From the NCBI RefSeq assembly GCF_001061665.1, contig NZ_JVSP01000002.1, positions 339,177 to 403,176 on the forward strand: a stretch of 64,000 nucleotides of DNA, given 5' to 3'. Origin of the DNA: Rothia mucilaginosa. Its GTDB lineage: Bacteria > Actinomycetota > Actinomycetes > Actinomycetales > Micrococcaceae. The position numbers and the translations under genes are program-made. Shown one piece after another: positions 34,245 to 41,303 of this stretch. Numbering within the stretch: the stretch's first letter is position 1; the number at the start of each line of letters is the position of its first letter. Under the pieces are notes generated by a model. That model made no database searches, was not told the origin of the DNA, and was given only the letters and a program-made list of their open reading frames with translations.

Positions 34245-35762
34245 ATGATGAAATCACCCTTATTGCTTTGTGAAAAACATGAGTGGCAGGGTTATTGGTG
34301 GCTACCAGAGAACCCTAGAAATTTAGTCCCGGGGGTCCTTAAATACGACGGTAAAGGCAAGATATTCCTTGAACTAATTGGTAGCTTTAGTGGATTTAAC
34401 TATTCCGATGGAAATCTGTATATCCCAGGCTTGGAGAATTGGGGTATTGTTTATGGAACTTCTGGGAATAGTGAAATTACTCTATTTGGGGTTTCTACTA
34501 CTGAATCCAATGTGAGTTTCTCCGGAAATCCTGGTGCAGTACTTCAGGTTGCGGTCGTAGATAGAGCGATTGTTGGCGCGCATATTCTGGATAAAGAGGA
34601 TAAGATTTTTAGTGGATTCGAAGTAGGTATAGAGGATTTAAATCTTTGGGTTAAATCATCTAAATCTGAATTTAAATATGAAGATATTGATGAAATCGGA
34701 GAGAAAAAATGTGGAATTTCATTATCTGTTAAGCCGATGCCGGCTGCTGTGGTGAGCGGTAACTTATATAATATTATCCACTCTTTTTCACCGGGTAAGA
34801 TTGAGTATTTAGCAGGAGAGACGGTTGGTACCATTAGCGATAAAGTTTGCATGAAAGTTGACTATGTTGATTCGAATAATTTACAGAAAGTCTTAGAAGA
34901 AGTTGGAATACTTCAGAAATTAATCTCGTTCGCTGTCTCTCGTTTTGTAGGCATTATTTCACTTCGTCTCTATAGCTCTGAAGGTGAAAGTTCGGACCAA
35001 AGTCAACCTGTTGATGTTCTTTATTCTCTCTCCAATGTCGGTTGCACTGATTCTAAAGGGGCGGATTCTCAGAGTGTTCTTTTTACATGTGAGCTTGTTT
35101 CAGTTGATAAAGTTCTTCCTCTTTGGTATGAGCTATATGGCCAATTACAGAATGCTGCCAATGAAATTTTGAGTCTACATTATTCCCCTAAGATATCTGA
35201 TAAAAATGCGCTTCTGACTGCCGTTAACTCAGCTGAGATATTGCATTTTAACTTGGAGAAGCAAGGAAAAATATCAGAAGTTGAAGAGATGGCTGAATGT
35301 CAGTCGGATCGAGAGTCTCGGACTGAAAAATCAGGTGAAAAAGATGTCGAGAATCAGAAAGAAGGAGTAGCATCTGTGCCTAAGGTAAATAAAGGCAGGA
35401 AGCAAAAACTTCTAAAAGTTCGTCTTAAGGAGCTTGCAAATCGTATTGGTGAAAATATCATCTCTTTAGTGGTTCCTGATGTCGAATATTGGGCAGAAGC
35501 GGCTGCAAAATCGCGCAATAAGATTTCTCATGAGGGGCATGTATTACATTATGATGAGAATGCGCAGAAGGCTATTATTTTAGTGACTACGTGTGTTGTG
35601 CTTTTAAATATCTTGAAAGAGCTTGGATTTTCTTCTGAAAATCAGATGAATATTGTAAGGGGCAATCCAGGTATGCGGAGAGCTTTTTATAATGCTCAGT
35701 TGTATCTTATGCCTCCAAAAGAGGAAGCTGATGAAAAGAGTCATGAGGATAGCCAAGTATGA
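34245..35762 (+). CDS. ApeA-like HEPN-domain anti-phage defence protein
   Basis: A 505-residue protein with strongly AT-rich codon use unlike all neighbours, so recently acquired. The N-terminal part (WQGYWWLPENPRNLVPGVL, then LELIGSF, residues about 14-52) resembles the ApeA N-terminal domain. The C-terminal part (about 385-490) is helical and ends in an Apea-type HEPN domain with the RNase motif RNKISH, Arg424 to His429. HEPN proteins of this type are abortive-infection RNases that respond to phage. A charged Glu/Lys linker (about 340-380) separates the two. Start ATG 34245 (or 34248) follows AGGAG by six bases. It is a single-gene cassette placed precisely behind ychF and flanked by copies of the ychF end. 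Confidence 0.7.
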   Translation: MMKSPLLLCEKHEWQGYWWLPENPRNLVPGVLKYDGKGKIFLELIGSFSGFNYSDGNLYIPGLENWGIVYGTSGNSEITLFGVSTTESNVSFSGNPGAVLQVAVVDRAIVGAHILDKEDKIFSGFEVGIEDLNLWVKSSKSEFKYEDIDEIGEKKCGISLSVKPMPAAVVSGNLYNIIHSFSPGKIEYLAGETVGTISDKVCMKVDYVDSNNLQKVLEEVGILQKLISFAVSRFVGIISLRLYSSEGESSDQSQPVDVLYSLSNVGCTDSKGADSQSVLFTCELVSVDKVLPLWYELYGQLQNAANEILSLHYSPKISDKNALLTAVNSAEILHFNLEKQGKISEVEEMAECQSDRESRTEKSGEKDVENQKEGVASVPKVNKGRKQKLLKVRLKELANRIGENIISLVVPDVEYWAEAAAKSRNKISHEGHVLHYDENAQKAIILVTTCVVLLNILKELGFSSENQMNIVRGNPGMRRAFYNAQLYLMPPKEEADEKSHEDSQV

Positions 35763-35797
35763 TGGCGACGTGATGGAGTTCCGCTTCAACGTCTAAG
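35761..35797 (+). pseudogene. Displaced ychF 3-prime end (direct repeat copy 2)
   Basis: Reads DGDVMEFRFNV-stop in the ychF frame and matches 33884-33920 at 34 of 37 bases. It overlaps the last two bases of the ApeA-like stop codon, is out of frame with that gene, and has no start. It is followed by its own strong terminator, as expected if this is the original ychF end pushed away by the insertion. Confidence 0.8.
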
Positions 35798-35812
35798 CGA
35801 TAAAACATAAAA

Positions 35813-35849
35813 GCGGAGCCCCGCACTGTACACACAGTGCGGGCTCCGC
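35813..35849. terminator. Terminator behind the displaced ychF end
   Basis: GCGGAGCCC-GCACTGTG-type stem with one bulged C and a short loop (left arm 35813-35829, right arm to 35849). Probably the ancestral ychF terminator, also usable by the convergent mop gene. Confidence 0.75.
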
Positions 35850-35909
35850 CCTATTAACCCTCGCGCGCTACAGCAGGCAGCCGCCGGGTGTAAGCCTTAT
35901 CGGCCGGGA

Positions 35910-36122
35910 TTAGTGGTCAGCACCAACCATAACGTTGGAAGCCTTGATGACTGCGTACGCGGTCTCGCCAACCTTCAGACCCAGTTCCTTAATGGACTCG
36001 TTGGTAATCGAAGCGGAGATAACAACCTCGGGAGCAATCTCAATCTTAACGATGCCGTTGGTTGCACCCTCGGTGATCTCAACAACCTTGCCAGCGAACT
36101 GGTTACGTGCAGAAAGCTTCAT
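35910..36122 (-). CDS. Molybdopterin/molybdate-binding TOBE protein (Mop-like)
   Basis: A 69-residue single TOBE domain of the molbindin type starting MKLSARNQFAGKVVEITEGA, with the ligand-binding ITNESIKELGLKVG and AVIKASNVMVG. These oligomerise to store molybdate or related oxyanions. The frame is open upstream to 36239, but the ATG at 36122 has AAAGG and begins the domain exactly. No other molybdenum gene is nearby. Confidence 0.87.
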   Translation of the reverse strand: MKLSARNQFAGKVVEITEGATNGIVKIEIAPEVVISASITNESIKELGLKVGETAYAVIKASNVMVGADH

Positions 36123-36483
36123 GAAGCCGTGCCTTTCACTCAATAAACGTACAAATGCTCTAGATACTTTACACGCCTTATCTTCTGCATAATGAGCAAA
36201 AACCCGATTTTTCGTAAATATTACGCACGAACCATGCAAATTTTATTTTCGGCTTCACCCACGCCCCGAACCCACTCCAAAAGACCGGTAAAAACCAGCC
36301 CCACACATGCGGTTCGCACCCGCCAAATGGTATAGTCGGCACGAACGCGAGAATCCTCGCAACCCACCACCGTCGCACCTCCGCCCTCGCTGACGCGCGC
36401 CCATACGCCGCAGCACCACCGCCCAACGCCGCGGTAACTAGGTGCAGGGGAGCGGCGCATCCGTACAGCTCGAAGAAGGAACC

Positions 36484-36852
36484 ATGAGCGAAAACCTCAA
36501 CGAAATCGAAGCACCCGCCTGCCCCGAATGCAGCGAAAACTACACCTACGAGATGGGTGAACTCTGGGCATGCCCCATGTGCGGCCACGAATGGGAACGC
36601 ACCGCAGCAGGCGAAACCGAAGAAGAAGCAGGCTCCAAGGTTCTCGACTCCGTCGGTAACGAGCTCGTCGACGGCGATTCCGTCACCATCGTCAAGGGCT
36701 TGAAGGTCAAAGGCGGCGCAGATATCAAGGCTGGCACCAAGGTGCGCGGCATCCGCCTGCTCGAATCCCCCGTGAACGGCCACGACATTGAGGCGAAGGT
36801 CCCCGGCGCAGGCCAGATGTACCTGAAGTCCTCCGTCGTGAAGAAGGCATAA
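36484..36852 (+). CDS. yjdM: YjdM/PhnA-type zinc-ribbon protein
   Basis: A 122-residue protein with an N-terminal zinc ribbon (CPEC and CPMC, about residues 12-33) and the C-terminal PhnA domain (LVDGDSVTIVKGLKVKGG, IKAGTKVRGIRL, YLKSSVVKKA). This is the usual two-part layout. The name refers to an old link with phosphonate use; the real role is unclear. Start ATG 36484 follows GAAGAAGGA; a longer frame from 36442 lacks a good site. Its stop codon is the first of a run of 15-bp repeats. Confidence 0.9.
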   Translation: MSENLNEIEAPACPECSENYTYEMGELWACPMCGHEWERTAAGETEEEAGSKVLDSVGNELVDGDSVTIVKGLKVKGGADIKAGTKVRGIRLLESPVNGHDIEAKVPGAGQMYLKSSVVKKA

Positions 36853-36900
36853 GCCAAGAAGGCATAGCCCAAGGCGATATAAGCCAAGAAGACATAAAAC
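36841..36900 (+). repeat. Four tandem 15-bp repeats across the yjdM stop codon
   Basis: Units at 36841, 36856, 36871 and 36886: AAGAAGGCATAAGCC, AAGAAGGCATAGCCC, AAGGCGATATAAGCC, AAGAAGACATAAAAC. Each unit is five codons, and its fourth codon is a stop in the yjdM frame (TAA or TAG). A small GCCTC-CTGT-GAGGC hairpin follows at 36901-36914. Confidence 0.85.
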
Positions 36901-36919
36901 GCCTCCTGTGAGGCGCAGA

Positions 36920-36968
36920 AAAGGCGGCACCTCCCGCACTAGCTCACGCTAGGGGAGGCGCCGCCTTT
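36920..36968. terminator. Bidirectional terminator yjdM / glsB
   Basis: AAAGGCGGC / GCCGCCTTT outer stem, CCTCCC / GGGAGG middle stem and CTAGC / GCTAG inner stem, with A and T runs at the ends. Confidence 0.85.
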
Positions 36969-37008
36969 GTACATGAGAGACTCAGTGAGCCCTCAATAGC
37001 TCAGATTG

Positions 37009-37266
37009 TTACTTCCTGCCGGTCATGCCCAGGTACAGGGAGATGGTCAGCATCGCCGCGAAGATCGAAAGGATCCAGCGCATCCAGTCGATGCCTGCGG
37101 TGGCGGCGACGCCCAGCTGGGTTGCCGCCCAGTTGCCGACAGCCGCGCCGATAGCGCCGCAGACAATGGTCCAAAGAATCGAAATGTTCTGGCGGCCTCG
37201 CATGAAGAAGCGCGCAATCACACCGATAATTGCACCGGTAATAACCATAGTGATAAGAGCGTCCAT
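37009..37266 (-). CDS. GlsB/YeaQ/YmgE-family stress-response membrane protein
   Basis: An 85-residue protein with three hydrophobic helices and the family pattern GAIIGVIARFFM ... IVCGAIGAAVGNWAA. Members of this transglycosylase-associated family are induced by envelope or general stress; no enzymatic role is established. An in-frame TTG exists at 37278, but the ATG at 37266 has GGAG at the right distance. Confidence 0.87.
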   Translation of the reverse strand: MDALITMVITGAIIGVIARFFMRGRQNISILWTIVCGAIGAAVGNWAATQLGVAATAGIDWMRWILSIFAAMLTISLYLGMTGRK

Positions 37267-37370
37267 CGTTGTCTCCAAGGGTCGTGCACCTGCCGCTGTG
37301 ACAGGTTGGCTTTACATCAAGTGTAGGCAATGCCGGTTACGGGAGGCTTAACAACGGGTATGTTAAGGTG

Positions 37371-37414
37371 AACGGCACCTCGGTGTTTTACGTGTAAAAC
37401 ACCGAGGTGCCGTT
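37371..37414. terminator. Terminator behind the displaced doxX-like end
   Basis: Perfect 20-bp stem AACGGCACCTCGGTGTTTTA with 37395-37414 and a 4-base loop. On the minus strand it stands just after the orphan fragment 37432-37540, so it is probably the ancestral terminator of the doxX-like gene. Confidence 0.85.
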
Positions 37415-37431
37415 GTTCTACGGCGAAGGTG

Positions 37432-37540
37432 CTACTTGGAGTGGCGCCAGATCTTCAGCGCGTTGCAAATCAGCGGCAACTGCAGGGGCAGGCGCGCATA
37501 CGCGATAGCCTTACGCTGAGCGGACTGCTTGCGCGCATCC
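37432..37540 (-). pseudogene. Displaced 3-prime end of the doxX-like gene
   Basis: 109 bases matching 40461-40569 at 106 positions, including the stop codon. It encodes the last 36 residues of the doxX-like protein in frame with two changes (LICNALKIWRHSK here, LICSALKIWRRSK in the intact gene). There is no start and the upstream sequence is unrelated. The two copies flank the restriction-modification cassette. Confidence 0.9.
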
Positions 37541-37755
37541 CCATATCTTAAAAAGGGAAGCGAGAAGGGGGCGGTGTTGCCGTGACAAGATCGGGTAATG
37601 GTGTAGCTTGGGATTCTCATATTTTTCTCATTTTGTGATTGTTCCGTTATTGGTAATAAGGTTTAAATATTTTGTGGCCTGGTGAGAAATATTTTAATTC
37701 GGCATAAGCGGATAAATATTTGCTGTATAATGTGTAACTATTGAAGGAGGATTTT
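37541..37755 (+). other. Left end and promoter of the restriction-modification cassette
   Basis: The sequence switches abruptly to AT-rich after 37540. TATAAT at 37726-37731 is a perfect -10 hexamer 25 bases before the methyltransferase start; the -35 is poor. AAGGAGGA (37744-37751) is a strong ribosome binding site. No recombinase or other gene is seen. Confidence 0.6.
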
Positions 37756-39354
37756 ATGGCAAAGAATGTTTTGGGGCAGTACTTTACCCCGTCCCATATA
37801 GCTCGAATTATGGTTGATTTAATTGAATCTCCCCGAGAAAGCAAAATACTTGAACCTTCCGCCGGAGAAGGGGTATTTTTGGATGTGCTTCACGAAGCCG
37901 GTTATTCGAATATTGAAGGAATTGAAATCGACTCTTCGCTGAAGCAAGATGTGATACATACTGTTTATCATGAATCGTTTGTTTCGTGGATGAAGGACGG
38001 GGAATACTCTGCCGTTATCGGAAATCCTCCATATATCCGATGGAAGAACCTTGAAGAATTCCAGAAAAACGAGATTAAAGAACATCCCTTGTGGGGTAAG
38101 CTATTTAACTCTTTGTCGGATTACCTGACTGTATTCATAGCTAATGCTATACGAAACCTTCGTGACGGAGGCGAATTAATTTTTATTACTCCAAGCTTTT
38201 GGATGCATACGCTCCACTCCGAGAATCTTCGGTCTTGGATGTTGAGTCAGGGGACATTCTCTCACATTATTAACTTTGGTGAGAGTAATGTTTTTCAAGG
38301 GGTTTCAAGCTCAATTATAATTTTTAGGTTTGTTAAAAATGCCCAGATTCAGGAAATTCAGTTTTATGAATATGGTGGCCCTCGAAAGGTTTCTGAGTCA
38401 ATTAGTCTAAATGGTGATGAATTTAAGAAATTTATGATTCCTCAATTTACCGCTGGGGAACAATGGATTTTTGCTGACCGGAAAACTTTGAACGATATAG
38501 CCGAACTTGAAGACGCATGCACCATGATGACGGAGACCGATGATCTATTTGATGAGAAGATGCGGCGTGTGGCTTTATTGGGTGATTATGTGCATATTGC
38601 TAATGGAATGGTTTCTGGATTGGATAAAGCCTTTCGTTGGGATGCCCCTGTTGATAACTTGAACGAAGCTGAACAAGCAGCTTTGGCCACTGTTGTTAAA
38701 GGTAAAGATATTAAAAATGTTTACATGGAAGGAAGTAGCAGGTATATCGATATTCCGGAGGGCCTTACGGAATCTGACGTAGCTTCAAAATACCCCTCTC
38801 TGTATGAGCAACTAGTTTCTTATAAAGAGAAGCTGGTAGAACGTTACTCGTATCAGAGGTCTCTTCCGTTCTGGGAGTGGGCTTTTAAACGGTCTCAAAA
38901 GTATTTTTATACGGAGATTCCTAAAATTTTCGTTCCATGTAAGGAGCGTGTCACGAATAAAGAATCTGCACGGTTCTGCCTTGTTCCCGCGGGTGTTGTG
39001 GCAACTCAGGACGTAACAGCTTTCTCTCCTCTGGAGGGGACGAAGGAATCAATAGAGTATATCCTGGCTTACTTGGTTCATCCGCGTGTTACGGCTTGGT
39101 ACAGATACAAGGGACTTATGAAGGGCGGAATCGCTGAATTCTCGGAAAAGCCCCTCGCGTCGATACCTTTCAGATATATCGACTGGGATGATGATGAAGA
39201 TATCGCGTTCCATGACCTTGTAACGAATACAATTCGAGAAAGTGTATCAGAAAATGTAGCCTATGAGGAGATTATTGTGCGTATTATTAATTTGTTTAAA
39301 TCAGTTAAGAATCGCAACATTCACTATGATACTAATATTTCAGAGGGGAGCTAA
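37756..39354 (+). CDS. Type II N6-adenine DNA methyltransferase (HincII-type system)
   Basis: A 532-residue methyltransferase. It opens with GQYFTPSHIARIM, then SAM-binding motif I ILEPSAGEGVF (residues 31-41) and catalytic motif IV NPPY (residues 90-93 in VIGNPPYIRW), as in gamma-class adenine methylases. The C-terminal half (about 270-520) is the target-recognition region. The ATG at 37756 follows AAGGAGGA; an in-frame TTG at 37741 overlaps that site and is not used. The stop lies two bases before the endonuclease gene. AT-rich codon use marks it as foreign. By analogy with its partner it should protect GTYRAC sites. Confidence 0.88.
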   Translation: MAKNVLGQYFTPSHIARIMVDLIESPRESKILEPSAGEGVFLDVLHEAGYSNIEGIEIDSSLKQDVIHTVYHESFVSWMKDGEYSAVIGNPPYIRWKNLEEFQKNEIKEHPLWGKLFNSLSDYLTVFIANAIRNLRDGGELIFITPSFWMHTLHSENLRSWMLSQGTFSHIINFGESNVFQGVSSSIIIFRFVKNAQIQEIQFYEYGGPRKVSESISLNGDEFKKFMIPQFTAGEQWIFADRKTLNDIAELEDACTMMTETDDLFDEKMRRVALLGDYVHIANGMVSGLDKAFRWDAPVDNLNEAEQAALATVVKGKDIKNVYMEGSSRYIDIPEGLTESDVASKYPSLYEQLVSYKEKLVERYSYQRSLPFWEWAFKRSQKYFYTEIPKIFVPCKERVTNKESARFCLVPAGVVATQDVTAFSPLEGTKESIEYILAYLVHPRVTAWYRYKGLMKGGIAEFSEKPLASIPFRYIDWDDDEDIAFHDLVTNTIRESVSENVAYEEIIVRIINLFKSVKNRNIHYDTNISEGS

Positions 39355-39356
39355 GG

Positions 39357-40385
39357 GTGACTCTTAAAATGCAGGATGTCGAAAAAGCTATTCGAGAATA
39401 TTTTGTGAATCGAGGCTATATTGATTTAAATTTAAAGCCGAATCAGGAAACCTCTGGGCATAGGATAGCAACTCCTCTTGAAGAAGAGGTCTATAATGCT
39501 TTGTCGAAGACCTACCCTGGATTAGCCTTCAAGCAGCATGAAGCGGTTAATAAGTACCTCTCGGAGACTGTGGTACAGGGGAGAGTGCCTGATGGCTTTG
39601 TTTTTGGAAATGAAGCTGTCGATTCTTTGGTGAACCCTGGAAAAAAAGCGTTATCTAATTGGCCAGAAGAGCTGGTTCCGGGTAAGCAAAGCGATACGGC
39701 CGATATAGTTCTTTTTTCGGACTCTTCTCTATTTGATGGGTCGGCAGTTTTTCTTATTGACGTTAAAAGTCATGATTTGGGTAAAAGTGATCAGCCTCCA
39801 AATATCATGTCTGCTCGCAAACTGGCTAAGGTGGCAGAAATCTGCCTTTCAAAAAATATAGACCCTAACTTCTCTCTGTATTATATTGATCTCGGATACA
39901 GAAAGAAGGATGCTGGAGTTGTTGTAGAGGATGTTCGCATGGTAGATATGATGAAAATACCACCTCTTGACTATAACGGCAAAGGAAAACCTCTGTATAT
40001 TAACTGGTCTGCGGCTATTCAAGTTCAGTTTAGGCCTTCTGAGGTATCTCAGGATTTCGAGTTAAGCCAAAAGGACTGGCTGGCAATTTTTATGAAGAAT
40101 TATACTTCCCAGAAGAGGGATAGGATATATAAAGAGGTTCATGAACTTGGGGACCAGGAAAAAATGCTTGCTGAATATTATGCAAAAAATGGATATATTC
40201 TAGAAGCAAATAGAATTATCTCTGATAGGTTGGAAATTAAATCGCCCCAAGAATCCGTTGAAGGTGCGAAAAAATCTAACTCGCAACTTGGTCAAAATAT
40301 TGGCGCAAGAAATGGATTGAATCAAATAAATCAACTGCGCAGACTGCAAAATGATAATAATTTACGAGGGGATTTATCTCTATAA
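39357..40385 (+). CDS. HincII/HindII-family type II restriction endonuclease
   Basis: A 342-residue protein whose first 260 residues follow HincII closely: SGHRIATPLEEEVYNAL, AFKQHEAVNKYL, KQSDTADIVL, IDVKSHDLGKSDQPPNIMSA and LYINWSAAIQVQF all have counterparts in that enzyme. The PD-(D/E)xK catalytic residues are Asp116, Asp135 and Lys137. HincII and HindII cut GTYRAC to blunt ends, so the same site is predicted. About 80 extra C-terminal residues (polar, ending in Asn/Leu/Arg-rich sequence) are not in HincII. The GTG start at 39357 follows GAGGGGAG. The methyltransferase gene is two bases upstream, giving coordinated expression. Confidence 0.85.
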   Translation: MTLKMQDVEKAIREYFVNRGYIDLNLKPNQETSGHRIATPLEEEVYNALSKTYPGLAFKQHEAVNKYLSETVVQGRVPDGFVFGNEAVDSLVNPGKKALSNWPEELVPGKQSDTADIVLFSDSSLFDGSAVFLIDVKSHDLGKSDQPPNIMSARKLAKVAEICLSKNIDPNFSLYYIDLGYRKKDAGVVVEDVRMVDMMKIPPLDYNGKGKPLYINWSAAIQVQFRPSEVSQDFELSQKDWLAIFMKNYTSQKRDRIYKEVHELGDQEKMLAEYYAKNGYILEANRIISDRLEIKSPQESVEGAKKSNSQLGQNIGARNGLNQINQLRRLQNDNNLRGDLSL

Positions 40386-40402
40386 TTAGGACCACGAATA
40401 TG

Positions 40403-40439
40403 GAGGGTGGCAGGTTGCTTAGAGCAACCTGCCACCCTC
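40403..40439. terminator. Terminator between the endonuclease and doxX-like genes
   Basis: Perfect 17-bp stem GAGGGTGGCAGGTTGCT with 40423-40439 around a 3-base loop. It serves the convergent genes and belongs to the inserted cassette. Confidence 0.85.
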
Positions 40440-40460
40440 TAAAACACAAAATTAAATGTA

Positions 40461-40569
40461 CTACTTGGAGCGGCGCCAGATCTTCAGCGCGCTGCAAATC
40501 AGCGGCAACTGCAGGGGCAAGCGCGCATACGCGATAGCCTTACGCTGAGCGGACTGCTTGCGCGCATCC
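40461..40569 (-). repeat. Direct repeat copy at the intact doxX-like 3-prime end
   Basis: 109 bp, 106 identical with 37432-37540. The identity stops sharply at both ends, marking the cassette limits. Confidence 0.9.
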
Positions 40570-40853
40570 AGAGCCATCTGAATATTCGCGGGGAACACCG
40601 CAACGAACAGCAGCGCGGCCAACAGACCACCGGCACGGCGGGTCTTATCGCTCGACAACAGGGCAGCGGTACCCAGCTCAGCCACACCGGAACCGTGTGT
40701 GTACGCATGCGGAGGGCCCGGCAGGTACTTCGGAATAATTGAATCGAAGGGCTCGGGGATAATGAAGTGCAGCGCACCCATCACGGCAAGACCGCGCGCC
40801 ATACGAGTCGCCGAACGCTCGGCGCTGTACTCTTTCTTCTTAAAAATGCTCAT
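40461..40853 (-). CDS. DoxX-like small membrane protein
   Basis: A 130-residue membrane protein with about three to four hydrophobic stretches (GLAVMGALHFIIPEPFDSII, ELGTAALLSS, GGLLAALLFVAVFPANIQMA) in the pattern of DoxX-like proteins. The function is unknown. The frame is open to 40898, but the ATG at 40853 fits the charged start MSIFKKKEY. Its last 109 bases occur a second time at 37432-37540, beyond the restriction-modification genes, so the 3-prime end of the gene acted as an insertion point. Confidence 0.8.
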   Translation of the reverse strand: MSIFKKKEYSAERSATRMARGLAVMGALHFIIPEPFDSIIPKYLPGPPHAYTHGSGVAELGTAALLSSDKTRRAGGLLAALLFVAVFPANIQMALDARKQSAQRKAIAYARLPLQLPLICSALKIWRRSK

Positions 40854-41119
40854 GCCCCCAGTATCCTCTCCAACGAAGAGGAAACCGCTGACCTTCACGG
40901 CGAGTCCCGAAAATATCTACCCTCGGAAGGGGAAGCCCAGAAGCCACCGCAACCGGGCGAGGTCCAAATCCAACCCCTCAAGAGGAAAAGACCCGTCAAA
41001 CAGGGTATGATGTGAAGCATGGCACCGCGTGCGGTACCGACCGACGAGTGGCTCCCCACGAGCCGACGCCGATCAGGACGGACCGGGTGCACCATACCAA
41101 AAATCAAAGGAGTAACCCC

Positions 41120-41191
41120 ATGAAGAAGATTCTGTTCATCGCAGCACTCGCAGGCGCCGCATTCTTCATCTACAAGAAGAAGGCAGCCTAA
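41120..41191 (+). CDS. 23-residue membrane microprotein
   Basis: A start codon with a strong AAAGGAG ribosome binding site (about 41106-41112, seven bases upstream) opens a 23-codon frame: a short basic start (MKKILF), one hydrophobic helix (IAALAGAAFFIY) and a KKKAA tail. It resembles the N-terminal part of the small actinobacterial DLW-39 family but lacks that family's C-terminal tail. The strong site, the helix and the terminator 40 bases behind the stop support a real gene. Probably a single-pass inner-membrane peptide; function unknown. Confidence 0.65.
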   Translation: MKKILFIAALAGAAFFIYKKKAA

Positions 41192-41230
41192 GGTATCTCG
41201 CCCCGCAGGGCGTAATAATCCTAAGCATAA

Positions 41231-41267
41231 GAAGCCCGCCCCTCGAAACATTCGAGGGGCGGGCTTC
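41231..41267. terminator. Bidirectional terminator
   Basis: Perfect 17-bp stem GAAGCCCGCCCCTCGAA with 41251-41267, loop of three bases, between the microprotein and the convergent lipoprotein gene. Confidence 0.85.
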
Positions 41268-41303
41268 GTCGTATCCGCAGAATTTACGGACGGAGCGGTG
41301 AAC

